Assembly: GCA_041395905.1 (NCBI GenBank)
Contig: JAWKZP010000011.1
Location: 62,001-126,000, forward strand
Length of the DNA stretch: 64,000 bases
Source of the DNA: UBA7803 sp041395905
GTDB taxonomy: Bacteria > Pseudomonadota > Gammaproteobacteria > Pseudomonadales > Azotimanducaceae
Direction: 5' to 3'
Part shown: piece after piece, positions 41,390 through 49,938 of the stretch
How positions within the stretch are numbered: position 1 is the stretch's first letter
Layout: every line of letters starts with the position of its first letter
Program-made: the position numbers and the translations under genes
The notes under the pieces: model-generated
Database searches by the model: none
What the model was told of the DNA's origin: nothing
The model's input: only the letters and a program-made list of their open reading frames with translations

Positions 41390-42310
41390 TTGACGCTGAT
41401 TCACACCTTCGCCGGCAACCCCCTGGACCGCGCCGACGCCGAGCGTCGCGACGAGGACTGGCTCGCGCGCGCCGCGGCCGAACCGAACAGCCGCTATCTG
41501 CCCTTCTGGCAACTCAACGTGCTGCTCGATTCGCAGCCGGGGCTGGGCTGGTTGCCGAGCGCAGAGATCGAGCGCCTCGACATCGACGTCCCCCCGGTCT
41601 TTCTGGGCTGCAAGGACGGCATCGCCCACTTCGCCATCGACATATCCGAGCTCGGCGACCCCCATCACGAGCTGAATCTGGACGGCAACTGGCAGTTCGA
41701 CGATTGCCGCAGCGCGGCGATGCACCTGGACACGCCGTCCACCGGCATCGTCGCGCAGAGTCGGGCCCAGCTCGACTGGCACCGGCGGCACCGGTTCTGC
41801 AGCGTCTGCGGCGAGCGCACCGAGCAGGCCCGGGGCGGCCACGTGCGGCGCTGCGGCGCCTGCAGGGCCGAGCACTTTCCACGTACCGATCCGGTGGCCA
41901 TCATGCTGGTCGTCGACGGCGAGCGCTGCCTGCTCGGTCAATCCGCGGGGCGCCTGGCACGCACCGGGATGTATTCGGCGCTTGCCGGATTCATCGACCA
42001 GGGCGAATCCATCGAGGAGGCGGTCCGGCGCGAGGTGCGCGAAGAGGCCGGCGTAACCGTCGGTGCCGTGCGCTACCACTCGTCCCAGCCCTGGCCGTTC
42101 CCGTCATCGCTCATGATCGGCTGCCATGGTCGGGCCCTGACCACGGACATCCGGATCGATCCCAACGAGATGGCCGATGTCGCCTGGTTCGAACGCGAGG
42201 CGGTTCGGCGCGCTCTGGCAGGCGACAATCCGCAGCTGCGCGTGCCCGGCCCGATCGCCATCGCACACCATCTCATCCGCGCCTGGGCCGACGGCGAGGT
42301 CGAGCCGTAG
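41390..42310 (+). CDS. nudC: NADH pyrophosphatase (Nudix)
   Basis: A 306-residue NudC: it splits NADH to NMNH and AMP and removes NAD caps from RNA. It has the N-terminal domain HTFAGNPLDRA, a zinc ribbon with two CxxC pairs (CSVCGERT and RRCGACRAEHFPR), the Nudix box GFIDQGESIEEAVRREVREEAGV, and the NudC-specific SQPWPFPSSLMIG. The start is taken as TTG at 41390, which sits just before HTFAGNP and has AGGAA upstream; another TTG lies at 41345. The 3' end overlaps an opposing gene by 238 bases. Confidence 0.93.
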   Translation: MTLIHTFAGNPLDRADAERRDEDWLARAAAEPNSRYLPFWQLNVLLDSQPGLGWLPSAEIERLDIDVPPVFLGCKDGIAHFAIDISELGDPHHELNLDGNWQFDDCRSAAMHLDTPSTGIVAQSRAQLDWHRRHRFCSVCGERTEQARGGHVRRCGACRAEHFPRTDPVAIMLVVDGERCLLGQSAGRLARTGMYSALAGFIDQGESIEEAVRREVREEAGVTVGAVRYHSSQPWPFPSSLMIGCHGRALTTDIRIDPNEMADVAWFEREAVRRALAGDNPQLRVPGPIAIAHHLIRAWADGEVEP

Positions 42311-42651
42311 GAGATCCGCTGCCTCGGCCCGTGCTGTCGTCCGGTGGTGTCTTCGCCGCCGCCGAACAGCGCATCGAGCTGCGCACGGGCTGCAGCCTGG
42401 CGGTCGTGCGCGCCGTCAGCGTTGCCGCGGCGCGGCTCGAACCAGTCGCAGAAGTTCGCGGTTTCCTTGTTCCCAGGCGGCTCGGCGCGATCTTCGCGAC
42501 ACTGACCCGGCGCGTTCGCATCGAAGCGGCTGCACTGGCGGCAGCAGTGGAGCGCCTCGCCGCAACCGGGACAGTACTCGTGGCGGCTCAACGGCAGCGT
42601 GACCGCGGTCAGCGCCTTCGCACAATGCCAGCAATGAATTGCCTCGCTCAT
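42073..42651 (-). CDS. Cysteine-rich zinc-ribbon protein
   Basis: The first 110 residues carry a regular cysteine pattern: CWHCAKAL, CPGCGEALHCCRQCSRFD, a further Cys near GQCRED, and ANFCDWF. This matches small proteobacterial zinc-ribbon proteins of unknown function that normally end near an LxxLFG motif, seen here as LDALFGGG. Here the frame runs on for about 80 more codons into antisense nudC, where composition is shadow-like, so the natural C-terminus is probably lost or extended. The ATG is at 42651. Confidence 0.65.
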   Translation of the reverse strand: MSEAIHCWHCAKALTAVTLPLSRHEYCPGCGEALHCCRQCSRFDANAPGQCREDRAEPPGNKETANFCDWFEPRRGNADGAHDRQAAARAQLDALFGGGEDTTGRQHGPRQRISYGSTSPSAQARMRWCAMAIGPGTRSCGLSPARARRTASRSNQATSAISLGSIRMSVVRARPWQPIMSDDGNGQGWDEW

Positions 42652-42796
42652 GTCACACCTCGACCCTGCCCGACCCGCACCATGATACCGGTGCGCAGCC
42701 GGTTGTGTGCCCTGTGGGATACGCAGCGCGGTGCCGACCAAGGCACCGCCACCAGTGCTATGCTCCCCGCCATCCGGGGGATCGGGGAACCAGGGC

Positions 42797-44260
42797 GTGC
42801 GTCAACCAGCTGGAATCTGGGTGCTGTTCATCACAGAGATGTGGGAACGGTTCAGCTACTACGGCATGCGCGCTCTGCTGGTGCTGTACCTCATCGCCTC
42901 CACCACGTCGCAGACCACCGACGGCACGCCCAATCCGGGTTTCGGCTGGAGCGAAGAATCCGCCTACCTGCTGTACGGCATCTACACCTGGGCCGTGTAC
43001 CTCACGCCCATTTTCGGCGGCCTGCTCGCCGACCGCGTGCTCGGCACGCATCGCTCGCTGGTGATCGGCGGCTGCATCATCGCCGCGGGGCACATCTGCC
43101 TGGCGGCGACCGAGCTGTTCGGCGGCGGCGCCGGAGCGGTGGTGACGTTGCAGACCGGCCCCGGAGCGCTCCTGTGCTTCGTCGCCGGACTCGTGCTCAT
43201 CGTCATCGGCACCGGCTTCTTCAAACCCTGCGCGGCGGTGATGGTGGGCCAGCTCTACGAGCAGGACGATCCGCGCCGGGATGCGGGCTTCACGATCTAC
43301 TATCTGGGCATCAACGTCGGTGCCGTGCTGGCGCCGCTGGTGGCCGGAACGCTGGGCGAAACCGTGGGCTGGCACTGGGGCTTCGGTGCTGCCGCGGTGG
43401 GCATGATTCTCGGCATCGTCGGCTACCTGCTGCTGCGGCCGCGCTATCTGGGCGACATCGGCCTGGCGCCGGCGCACAGCGGCAGGCCGCTGACTGGCGC
43501 TGCGGTAGACGCGCGTGCCGGGATCGGCGCAGGCGCAGCGCCTGCCCCTGCTTCGAAGCCCGCTGCGCTCACGCAGATCGAGTGGCAACGCATCTTCGTG
43601 ATCCTGATCCTGGCGTTCATCGGCAACATCGCATTCTGGACCGCCTTCGAGCAGGCCGGCAGCTCCATGAACGTGTTCGCCGCGCAGAGCACCGACCGCA
43701 CCCTCTGGGGCATGCTGGCGGAACCCTTTCCCGCCAGCTGGTTTCAGGCCGTGAACCCCGCCGCGGTGATCCTGTTCGCGCCGCTGTTCGCGGCGCTGTG
43801 GCCCTGGCTCGCGCGGCGCGGCCGCGACCCGTCCACACCCATGAAGTTCGCTCTCGGGCTCTGGCTGCTGGGGCTCGCCTTCTTTGCCATGGTGTTCGGC
43901 GCCCAGCAGGCCCGCGACGACGGGCTCGCGGGCCCGCAATGGCTGCTGATGACCTACGTCGTCTACACCTGGGGGGAGCTGTGCCTGTCGCCGGTGGGCC
44001 TGTCCATGGTCACGAAGCTCGCGCCGGCACATCTGCAGTCGCTGATGATGGGGCTGTGGTATTTCTCGTTCTCGCTGTCGAACCTGCTGGCGGGGCTGAT
44101 CGCCCGGTTCTCGGTGGCACTCGAGCGCGGCGAGTACACGTTCGTCATCGACGGGCTGGGCGGTTTCTTCCTGCTGCTGGCGCTCGTGCCAATCCTCATC
44201 GGCGTGTTGATTCTGCTGCTGACCCCACTGCTGCGGCGGTGGATGCACGGCGTGCACTGA
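42797..44260 (+). CDS. POT/PTR family proton-coupled oligopeptide transporter
   Basis: A 487-residue transporter of the PTR2/POT family, which imports di- and tripeptides with protons. The E-x-x-E-R motif is in ITEMWERFSYYGMRALLVLYL, and the family signature FTIYYLGINVGAVLAPL is in helix 5. A second signature, FWTAFEQAGSSMNVFA, lies in helix 7. It has 12-14 spans. The start is GTG at 42797 with AGGG nearby; the upstream frame is shadow. It is the first gene of a unit with DUF502 and a very small membrane protein. Confidence 0.9.
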   Translation: MRQPAGIWVLFITEMWERFSYYGMRALLVLYLIASTTSQTTDGTPNPGFGWSEESAYLLYGIYTWAVYLTPIFGGLLADRVLGTHRSLVIGGCIIAAGHICLAATELFGGGAGAVVTLQTGPGALLCFVAGLVLIVIGTGFFKPCAAVMVGQLYEQDDPRRDAGFTIYYLGINVGAVLAPLVAGTLGETVGWHWGFGAAAVGMILGIVGYLLLRPRYLGDIGLAPAHSGRPLTGAAVDARAGIGAGAAPAPASKPAALTQIEWQRIFVILILAFIGNIAFWTAFEQAGSSMNVFAAQSTDRTLWGMLAEPFPASWFQAVNPAAVILFAPLFAALWPWLARRGRDPSTPMKFALGLWLLGLAFFAMVFGAQQARDDGLAGPQWLLMTYVVYTWGELCLSPVGLSMVTKLAPAHLQSLMMGLWYFSFSLSNLLAGLIARFSVALERGEYTFVIDGLGGFFLLLALVPILIGVLILLLTPLLRRWMHGVH

Positions 44261-44302
44261 GCGCCGCCGCTTTCGAATGACGCAACTCGGGAAACCCCCT
44301 GC

Positions 44303-44881
44303 ATGAAGAATCTCGGCGCAATTTTCTGGAAGGGCCTGGCCGCCCTGCTCCCCCTCATCCTTACCCTGTATGCGCTGTACTGGATCGTCGTCACCCTGGA
44401 AACGCTGCTCAGCCGTCTGGTGCCCGAGTCGCTGTACGTGCCCGGGGCCGGGCTGGCCCTGGGTGTGCTGCTGGCGTTCGGCTTCGGCGTGCTGATGCAC
44501 CTGTTCCTGTTCGAACGCCTGGTGAACTACGGCAAGGGCCTGCTGAATCGCATACCCGTGGTGAAGAGCCTGTACAACGCCCTGGAAGACTTCTTCAACT
44601 ACCTGGGGCACCGCTCCACCGAGGATCTGTCGCGGGTGGTGCTGGCCACTGTGGCAGACGGCATTCAGCTGATCGGCTTCGTCACCAACGCGGAGTTCAA
44701 GACACCGGGCCGGGCGCAGGCCGACGGTGGCCCGAAGGTCGCCGTCTACCTGCCGATGAGCTACCAGCTCGGCGGCTTCATGGTGCTGCTGCCCCCGGAA
44801 CGTCTCGAACCGCTGGACATCGGCGCCGAGGATGCCATGCGGCTGGTGCTCACTGCCGGGGTGCAGGCGCCAAAAGGCTGA
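44303..44881 (+). CDS. DUF502 family inner-membrane protein
   Basis: A 192-residue protein. Two membrane segments (about 5-27 and 50-72) are followed by a soluble domain containing VNYGKGLLNRIPVVKSLYNALEDFF and the VAVYLPMSYQLGGFMVLLPPERLEPLDI segment, the DUF502 hallmarks. Function is unknown; plant homologues (COV) affect membrane patterning. Spacing to the POT gene is 42 bases. Confidence 0.87.
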   Translation: MKNLGAIFWKGLAALLPLILTLYALYWIVVTLETLLSRLVPESLYVPGAGLALGVLLAFGFGVLMHLFLFERLVNYGKGLLNRIPVVKSLYNALEDFFNYLGHRSTEDLSRVVLATVADGIQLIGFVTNAEFKTPGRAQADGGPKVAVYLPMSYQLGGFMVLLPPERLEPLDIGAEDAMRLVLTAGVQAPKG

Positions 44882-44930
44882 GACCGACGGTGAACCAGCG
44901 GCTGATGAGATCGCTGAAGGAGGTCACGGC

Positions 44931-45059
44931 ATGGAAGGTGCGGACGTGCTGTTGACCACTGCGGAACTCGAGCGGGCCCTGGGCGTGTTCCTGCTCAATC
45001 TGCTCAATGCGCTGACGCTGGGACTTGCGGCCACTCTGGCCGCGTACTACGGCGCGTAG
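44931..45059 (+). CDS. 42-residue single-span membrane protein
   Basis: A 42-residue ORF with a very strong ribosome-binding site (AAGGAGGTCA, seven bases from the ATG), an acidic N-terminus (residues 1-14), and a Leu/Ala-rich transmembrane segment at about 18-38 ending in YYGA. It follows the DUF502 gene by 49 bases. It is not a known leader. Small single-span proteins often bind and regulate a neighbouring transporter or membrane enzyme; here the candidates are DUF502 and the POT transporter. Confidence 0.65.
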   Translation: MEGADVLLTTAELERALGVFLLNLLNALTLGLAATLAAYYGA

Positions 45060-45129
45060 CTGACGTTACCGGTGCTCGCTGGGCCGTACTTCCTCCGGCT
45101 GGTGGTGCTGTCGGGCCCGCAGGCGGACC

Positions 45130-45175
45130 CGGACGCCTGACGCCACACCTCAGGTCAGGCGCCACGCCGGTAAGC
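45130..45175. other. GC-rich intergenic DNA downstream of the 42-residue gene
   Basis: Between the two small membrane genes, AGGCGGACCCGGACGCCT (45121-45138) and the following TCAGGTCAGGCGCC can form short GC stems, but no T-run follows. This may act as a transcript-end hairpin for the two convergent small genes. Nothing else is recognised in 45060-45220. Confidence 0.3.
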
Positions 45176-45220
45176 TGACGATTGCGGCAGGAGCCGGATA
45201 CCCGGGGCCCGCAGTCGACG

Positions 45221-45331
45221 TCAGACCCTGCTTCTCAGAGGATGATCGACCTTCACGGCTCGGCCGATCACGACAGCCAGCACGCAGAAGGTGGCAAACC
45301 AGGACAGATAGAGAATCGAATCGACCAACAT
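45221..45331 (-). CDS. 36-residue single-span membrane protein
   Basis: A short ORF, MLVDSILYLSWFATFCVLAVV then IGRAVKVDHPLRSRV. One transmembrane segment at about 4-23 is followed by a positively charged tail, which the positive-inside rule would place in the cytoplasm. AAGGGGA lies about eight bases before the ATG. Its length and topology resemble stress-type small membrane proteins. It is convergent with the 42-residue gene. No family is recognised. Confidence 0.55.
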   Translation of the reverse strand: MLVDSILYLSWFATFCVLAVVIGRAVKVDHPLRSRV

Positions 45332-45535
45332 GGGTGCGTCCCCTTCACGCCATGGATCTCAAACTAACGCGCGATTCCGCACCGCCGATGAACAGATTAT
45401 GGGGAGACAATGAAGACTCGTTACAGCGGATGTTTCCACAATTGCGAGCCGGTCGCAGGGATGCCAGCCAACGCATTGATTTCCGTACGAGCTTCCGCGG
45501 CGGCCCTGCTGACTCGCCTGAAGGTCGTTGGCAAA

Positions 45536-45625
45536 TGGCGGAGAGGCAGGGATTTGAACCCTGGGTACCCGCAAGGGTACTCCTGATTTCGAGTCAGGCC
45601 CGTTCGACCGCTCCGGCACCTCTCC
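45536..45625 (-). tRNA. tRNA-Ser (anticodon CGA)
   Basis: The minus strand folds as a serine tRNA. The acceptor stem is GGAGAGG/CCTCTCC, with discriminator G and encoded CCA (45536-45538). The anticodon stem CCTGA/TCAGG encloses loop CTCGAAA with anticodon CGA. The long variable arm GTACCC-TTGC-GGGTAC is typical of class II tRNAs, and the T arm CAGGG/CCCTG has TTCAAAT. It reads UCG codons. It sits eight bases upstream of the MBL-hydrolase stop. Confidence 0.96.
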
Positions 45626-45633
45626 GTGAGAAC

Positions 45634-46440
45634 TCAGCCCAGCGCGGGGGACGCGTATTCTGGGAAAAGCGCGGCTGATTTTCCAGCGCTATCGAGCCTG
45701 ACCCAGCCGGCACCGTCACTCTGGGTGGCGAAATCCAGCTGACCGACCCGGCTGCGCAGGCCGTCGAACGCGGCCTCGAGCAGATCGGGGTGATTGTTCT
45801 GCTCGCTGACGTGGCCCACTACCACCTGAAGATCAGGGTGCGCAAGCTCGGCCAGGAAGGCGGCCGCCTGCCGGTTCGACAGATGCCCGTGATCGCCGGC
45901 AATGCGCCGCTTCACCGATTCCGGGTAGCGGCCGCGCATGAGCATGTCGACGTCGTGATTGCTCTCCATCATCAGGCCCGTGCAGCCGCTGTACTGCTGA
46001 ACGACGTAGGGCGTGACGTGACCGAGATCGGAAACCACGCCGATGCGCACGTCGTCGTAGCTGAACACGAACTGGGTGGGCTCGCGGGCGTCGTGGGGCA
46101 CGATTACGGGCTGCACGCTGACCTTGCCGATGGCAAAGGCATCGTGGCTGTCGATGGCGCGGCCCACCAGATCCACCGGCGTCGCCTTGAGCGTGCCCCA
46201 GGACGCGAACACGGGCACCGCGTACCTGTGGGCCAGAGCGGCGACGCCGCCCGCGTGATCGGAGTGCTCGTGCGTCACCAGGATGGCGCTGAGGTCGCCG
46301 GCGCGCACGTCCAGGCGTGCGAGGCGTTGTTCCGCCTGTTTGAGCGTGAAGCCGCAATCGACCAGGATCAGCTCTCCGCCCAGCTCCACCAGCGTGCCGT
46401 TGCCGCGGCTGCCGCTGCCGAGCGAGGCGAAACCCGTCAA
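45634..46440 (-). CDS. Metallo-beta-lactamase-fold hydrolase
   Basis: A 268-residue MBL-fold protein of the WalJ/YycJ-like kind. It opens with ASLGSGSRGNGTLVE and has the metal motif THEHSDH (His57, His59, Asp61, His62), further ligands in MESNHD, and HLSNRQAAAF. Such enzymes are putative phosphodiesterases or exonucleases. The start is TTG at 46440, overlapping the bamC stop (TTGA); no other start fits. It is the third gene of dapA-bamC-MBL. In many gammaproteobacteria purC occupies the position after bamC; here it is absent and a tRNA gene follows. Confidence 0.87.
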   Translation of the reverse strand: MTGFASLGSGSRGNGTLVELGGELILVDCGFTLKQAEQRLARLDVRAGDLSAILVTHEHSDHAGGVAALAHRYAVPVFASWGTLKATPVDLVGRAIDSHDAFAIGKVSVQPVIVPHDAREPTQFVFSYDDVRIGVVSDLGHVTPYVVQQYSGCTGLMMESNHDVDMLMRGRYPESVKRRIAGDHGHLSNRQAAAFLAELAHPDLQVVVGHVSEQNNHPDLLEAAFDGLRSRVGQLDFATQSDGAGWVRLDSAGKSAALFPEYASPALG

Positions 46441-47546
46441 GCCGCGTACTCGCGAAGCAGCACCAGCACCTGCTGGGCAAAGTCCCGGTCGAGCGGCTTG
46501 CCTTCTGCGTCGTCGGCGTAAACCTCGTAGGTTCCGTCGGAGGCCTTTGCGAGCCGCAGCTGCAGCTCCCGGTAATCGTCGTCACCGAAACTGAACAGAC
46601 GCCGGAAAAAGCCGGGTTTCTTGGCGTCTTCCACTTCCAGGTTCTCTGGAATGTTGATCTTGTAGATGCCGGTGCTCTCGTCGCTGTCGTCGATCTCGAT
46701 CGAGGCGCGCAGCAGCGATTGCCCGATGGTCGCCCACGCCCGCTCGTAATCGAGGCGCAGCCGCAGCACCGGTTCGCCCTGGGCATCGCGGTCGAGGTAG
46801 GACTTCACCTGACTGCCGATGTCCTGGGCCACCATGGACACGGTCTGCTCGGAGACCTTCGCCGCGATGTAGGCGCCGAGCTCGCTCAAGAGCTCCTGCT
46901 CGGCCTGACTCAGGTGCGAGGGCGTTGCGTTGAGGTCGATCAGATCGTCCGGGCCCGGGGCCGCGAAGGTGTCGTTCTCATGGCGGATGTGCACCTCCGA
47001 GGTGCGCTCGCGCAGCCCCTGCTCCACCCGGATGCGGAACCGGTCGCGGCCCGTGGTGATGCCCGCTGCCTCGCGGCTGTCGCGCAGCACCAGGCGCACG
47101 ACGTCACGGTAGTTCTGATTGCCTATGGTGAGCCATTCGGTATCCAGGCGTCCTTCGCCGGGCCGTTCGCGGCTGACCGGCACGCCGTTGTCGGCCAGGA
47201 ACTGCTTGACCTTGGGCCATACCGAGGTGGGCGGTTCGGGCACCACCAGCCAGCGCCGCTCGCCGAGACGCTGAATGCGGACCTCGTCGCGGTTGTCGTT
47301 GGCGTAGATGGCGTCCGGCTGCGGCGGTCGGCCCGGAAAGTACTCGGGCCGCATGGGTTCCGAGATCTTCGGCACCGGGAACGGATCCTGCACCCGGTCG
47401 GCTTCGAGATCGGCCGGGATCTCCAGCGGCGGGTTGTCCTTCACCGTGATGTAGTCATCGCTGCGGTCGACGAAGATGCCCTTGTCGTCCGAAAGCCAGG
47501 AACATCCCGCGAGCAGCAGGATCAGCGGCCAGAGCCTTCGCAGCAT
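46437..47546 (-). CDS. bamC: Outer-membrane assembly lipoprotein BamC
   Basis: A 369-residue lipoprotein of the BAM outer-membrane protein assembly complex. The signal MLRRLWPLILLLAG ends at lipobox Cys15. An N-terminal stretch with DNPPLEIPADL and two helix-grip domains follow (WLVVPEPPTSVWPKVKQFLADNGV and the C-terminal ELQLRLAKASDGTYEVYADD), matching BamC/NlpB. The ATG 47546 overlaps the dapA stop (TAATG). The dapA-bamC neighbourhood is the conserved gammaproteobacterial arrangement, which supports both calls. Confidence 0.9.
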   Translation of the reverse strand: MLRRLWPLILLLAGCSWLSDDKGIFVDRSDDYITVKDNPPLEIPADLEADRVQDPFPVPKISEPMRPEYFPGRPPQPDAIYANDNRDEVRIQRLGERRWLVVPEPPTSVWPKVKQFLADNGVPVSRERPGEGRLDTEWLTIGNQNYRDVVRLVLRDSREAAGITTGRDRFRIRVEQGLRERTSEVHIRHENDTFAAPGPDDLIDLNATPSHLSQAEQELLSELGAYIAAKVSEQTVSMVAQDIGSQVKSYLDRDAQGEPVLRLRLDYERAWATIGQSLLRASIEIDDSDESTGIYKINIPENLEVEDAKKPGFFRRLFSFGDDDYRELQLRLAKASDGTYEVYADDAEGKPLDRDFAQQVLVLLREYAA

Positions 47547-48421
47547 TACAACGCTCCCACGGCCTTGAGCCTGGCGCGCAGCTCCGCCCGGTGATTTTCG
47601 GAAAGCTCGATCAGCGGCAGCCGGATCCCGCGATCGATGCGGCCCATCTCGTAGAGCGCCCACTTGGTCGGTTGCGGGCTGGATTCGACAAACAGGATCT
47701 CGTGCAGAGGCTGCAGACGGGCGTCGAGCTCGGCGGCGCGCTGCGTGTCGCCCCGCAGGAACGCGTTGCAGAAATCGGCCATCAGGCGCGGCACCACGTT
47801 GGCCGTCACCGAGATGGTACCCACCGCGCCGAGCCGCATCATCTTCAGCGTCAGCGCGTCTTCGCCGGAAAGCACGAAGAAATCCTCGGGAACCAGGTCC
47901 CGGATCTGAGTCACCCGTGCCGGGTCGCCGCTCGCCTCCTTGATCCCGACGATCCGGGGCAGCGCCGCCAGGCGCCCCACGGTGTCCGGTTTCAGATCGC
48001 AGGCCGTGCGCGCCGGCACGTTGTAGAGCACCAGCGGGATGTCGCTCGCCTCGTGCACCGCCTGATAGTGACGGAACAACCCTTCCTGCGTCGGCCGGTT
48101 GTAGTACGGGGTCACCAGCAGGCACGCGTCCGCACCTACCTCGCTCGCTTCGAGGGTCTGATGGATCGCCTCCGAGGTGGAGTTCGAGCCGGTGCCCGCG
48201 ATCACCGGTATGCGCCCGTTCACGACACGCACGGTACGCGCGATGACTTCCAGGTGTTCCGGTGTGTCGAGCGTTGCCGATTCGCCGGTGGTGCCCATGG
48301 GCACGATACCGTGGGTCCCTTCCTGCACGTGCCACTCGACGAGCGCGTCCAGCGCCTCCCAGTCGAGGGCGCCGTCCGCTTTCATCGGGGTAACGAGGGC
48401 GACGATGCTTCCCCTCAACAT
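47546..48421 (-). CDS. dapA: 4-hydroxy-tetrahydrodipicolinate synthase
   Basis: A 291-residue TIM-barrel class I aldolase that condenses pyruvate with aspartate semialdehyde in lysine and diaminopimelate synthesis. The Schiff-base Lys161 is in GIKEASGD, Tyr133 is in VLYNVPARTA, and the GTTGES motif at 43-48 supplies Thr44/Thr45. The ATG at 48421 precedes LRGSIVALVTPM; an in-frame TTG at 48439 is less likely. It is translationally coupled to bamC. Confidence 0.96.
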   Translation of the reverse strand: MLRGSIVALVTPMKADGALDWEALDALVEWHVQEGTHGIVPMGTTGESATLDTPEHLEVIARTVRVVNGRIPVIAGTGSNSTSEAIHQTLEASEVGADACLLVTPYYNRPTQEGLFRHYQAVHEASDIPLVLYNVPARTACDLKPDTVGRLAALPRIVGIKEASGDPARVTQIRDLVPEDFFVLSGEDALTLKMMRLGAVGTISVTANVVPRLMADFCNAFLRGDTQRAAELDARLQPLHEILFVESSPQPTKWALYEMGRIDRGIRLPLIELSENHRAELRARLKAVGAL

Positions 48422-48481
48422 GAACGGACCAGTCAGCAAAAACCGCGCAATGGTACTTGAGCCCTCGCGGGCTCCACAACC

Positions 48482-49612
48482 TCAGGCACTGCTCCGGCCG
48501 CTGTTGTCCGACGTGCCCGCGGACGCCGCGGCCATCGACTCCGGTTCGCCATCACCCGCCTGCTGCCGCGGCCAGGCGTTGTAGATGGCTTTGACCAGCG
48601 TCGCCAGGGGGATCGCGAAGAACACGCCCCATACGCCCCAGAGACCACCGAACACCAGAATCGCCAGAATGATGGTGATGGGATGCAGGTCGTTCGCCTC
48701 GGAGAACAGCACCGGCACCAGCGCGTTGCCGTCCAGCGCCTGAATGATGCCGTAGGCCAGCATGATGTTGGCGAAGTCCCAGGACCATCCGAACTGAATC
48801 ACCCCCGCCAACGCCACGGGAATGGTCACCACCGCGGCGCCGACGAACGGGATCAGCACCGACAGGCCCACGATCATGCCGAGCAGGGCCGAGTACTGCA
48901 GGCCCAGGATCGTGAAGGTGACGTAGGTGACGCTGCCGACGATCAGGATCTCGATGAACTTGCCGCGCACGTAGTTGGCGAGCTGCACGTTCATTTCCGC
49001 GCCGACGCGGTTGAGCAGCGGCCGCTCCTGCGGCAGCAGGGACAGGAACCAGTGCATGAGCTGGTCGCGATCCTTGAGAAAGAAGAACACCGAGATCGGC
49101 ACCAGCACCAGATAGATGAGCAGGCCCACCAGCGACGGCACGTTCGACACCAGCGTCTCCACTGCCGCGCCGCTGAGATTGCCCACCTGGTTCGTACCCG
49201 CCGAGATCCACTGATCCACCTGAGCCTGAGTGACGAAATCGGGAAAGCGCTCGGTGAGATCGCGGCCGACCTCGCGAACCCGCATCATCACGTTCGGCAG
49301 CGCCCCGATCAGGGCCCGCAGCTGCTGCCAGAGCAGCGGCACCACGAACAGCGACAGCGTGATCATGCCCACCACGAACACCAGGAAGGTGGTGTACACG
49401 GCCACGGCCTGAGGCAGATGCCAGCTGACCAGACGCTTGACCAGACCCTGCAGCAGAAAGGCGAGCACCAGACCGGTGAGCACCGGTGCCAGCACCCCGC
49501 CGAGCACGAACAGCACGAGAAAGCCGGAGACCAGGAATACCACCAGATAGATGGCTTCCTCGTGCGAGAAATACTGGTTGATCCAGCCGCCGATGACTTC
49601 GAGAAAGCGCAT
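48482..49612 (-). CDS. perM: AI-2E family transporter, PerM-like
   Basis: A 376-residue polytopic membrane protein of the AI-2 exporter-like/UPF0118 family. It has N-terminal paired helices, a soluble helical stretch at about 90-150, then LKDRDQLMHWFLSLLPQERP and the conserved loop LVPVLFSEANDLHPITIILAILVFGGLWGVWGVFFAIPL. The neighbourhood (tusA upstream, bepA divergent, dapA downstream) matches perM of gammaproteobacteria. Its substrate is not established. The ATG 49612 overlaps the tusA stop (TGATG). Confidence 0.88.
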   Translation of the reverse strand: MRFLEVIGGWINQYFSHEEAIYLVVFLVSGFLVLFVLGGVLAPVLTGLVLAFLLQGLVKRLVSWHLPQAVAVYTTFLVFVVGMITLSLFVVPLLWQQLRALIGALPNVMMRVREVGRDLTERFPDFVTQAQVDQWISAGTNQVGNLSGAAVETLVSNVPSLVGLLIYLVLVPISVFFFLKDRDQLMHWFLSLLPQERPLLNRVGAEMNVQLANYVRGKFIEILIVGSVTYVTFTILGLQYSALLGMIVGLSVLIPFVGAAVVTIPVALAGVIQFGWSWDFANIMLAYGIIQALDGNALVPVLFSEANDLHPITIILAILVFGGLWGVWGVFFAIPLATLVKAIYNAWPRQQAGDGEPESMAAASAGTSDNSGRSSA

Positions 49613-49857
49613 CAGGCGGACTTCTTGCGCAACAGGTAGACGTAGATGTCGCCTTCCCGGCGCGACTCCAGCAACGCGTTGCCGCTCTGCTGAGCGAACA
49701 GCTCGAAGTCGCGCACCGAACCGGGATCCGTGGCCCGCACCCGCAGCAGCGCCGCCGGCGGCAGCTCGTTGAGCGCCTTCTTGGCCTTGAGCAGCGGCAT
49801 CGGGCATTTGAGCCCGCACAGGTCGAGCTCGATTTCGGGGTGTTCAGCGTCGTTCAT
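49612..49857 (-). CDS. tusA: Sulfur-carrier protein TusA
   Basis: An 81-residue TusA-family protein that carries persulfide sulfur for tRNA thiolation and molybdenum cofactor routes. The catalytic Cys18 sits in CPMP, the CPxP motif, preceded by LDLCGLK. The full short alpha/beta fold is present. A molybdenum enzyme of the xanthine dehydrogenase family and a thiosulfate-type transporter occur elsewhere in the window, both consistent with sulfur-transfer needs. The ATG at 49857 has GGAG upstream. Confidence 0.92.
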   Translation of the reverse strand: MNDAEHPEIELDLCGLKCPMPLLKAKKALNELPPAALLRVRATDPGSVRDFELFAQQSGNALLESRREGDIYVYLLRKKSA

Positions 49858-49938
49858 TTACACAGTGCTCCGGGCACCAGGTGACAGTCTGCGCGATCAT
49901 AGCCTATTGAACTTTTGCCGGTCTTTTCCGGTCCCAGT

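Noticed and set aside
45060..45535. Integration site at the 3' end of the tRNA-Ser gene
   Set aside because: No integrase gene or duplicated tRNA 3' end nearby; flanking genes are conserved housekeeping genes.
45410..45588. Plus-strand ORF of about 58 codons with GGGGAG before its ATG
   Set aside because: Runs through the antisense of the tRNA-Ser gene; no hydrophobic segment or conserved pattern.
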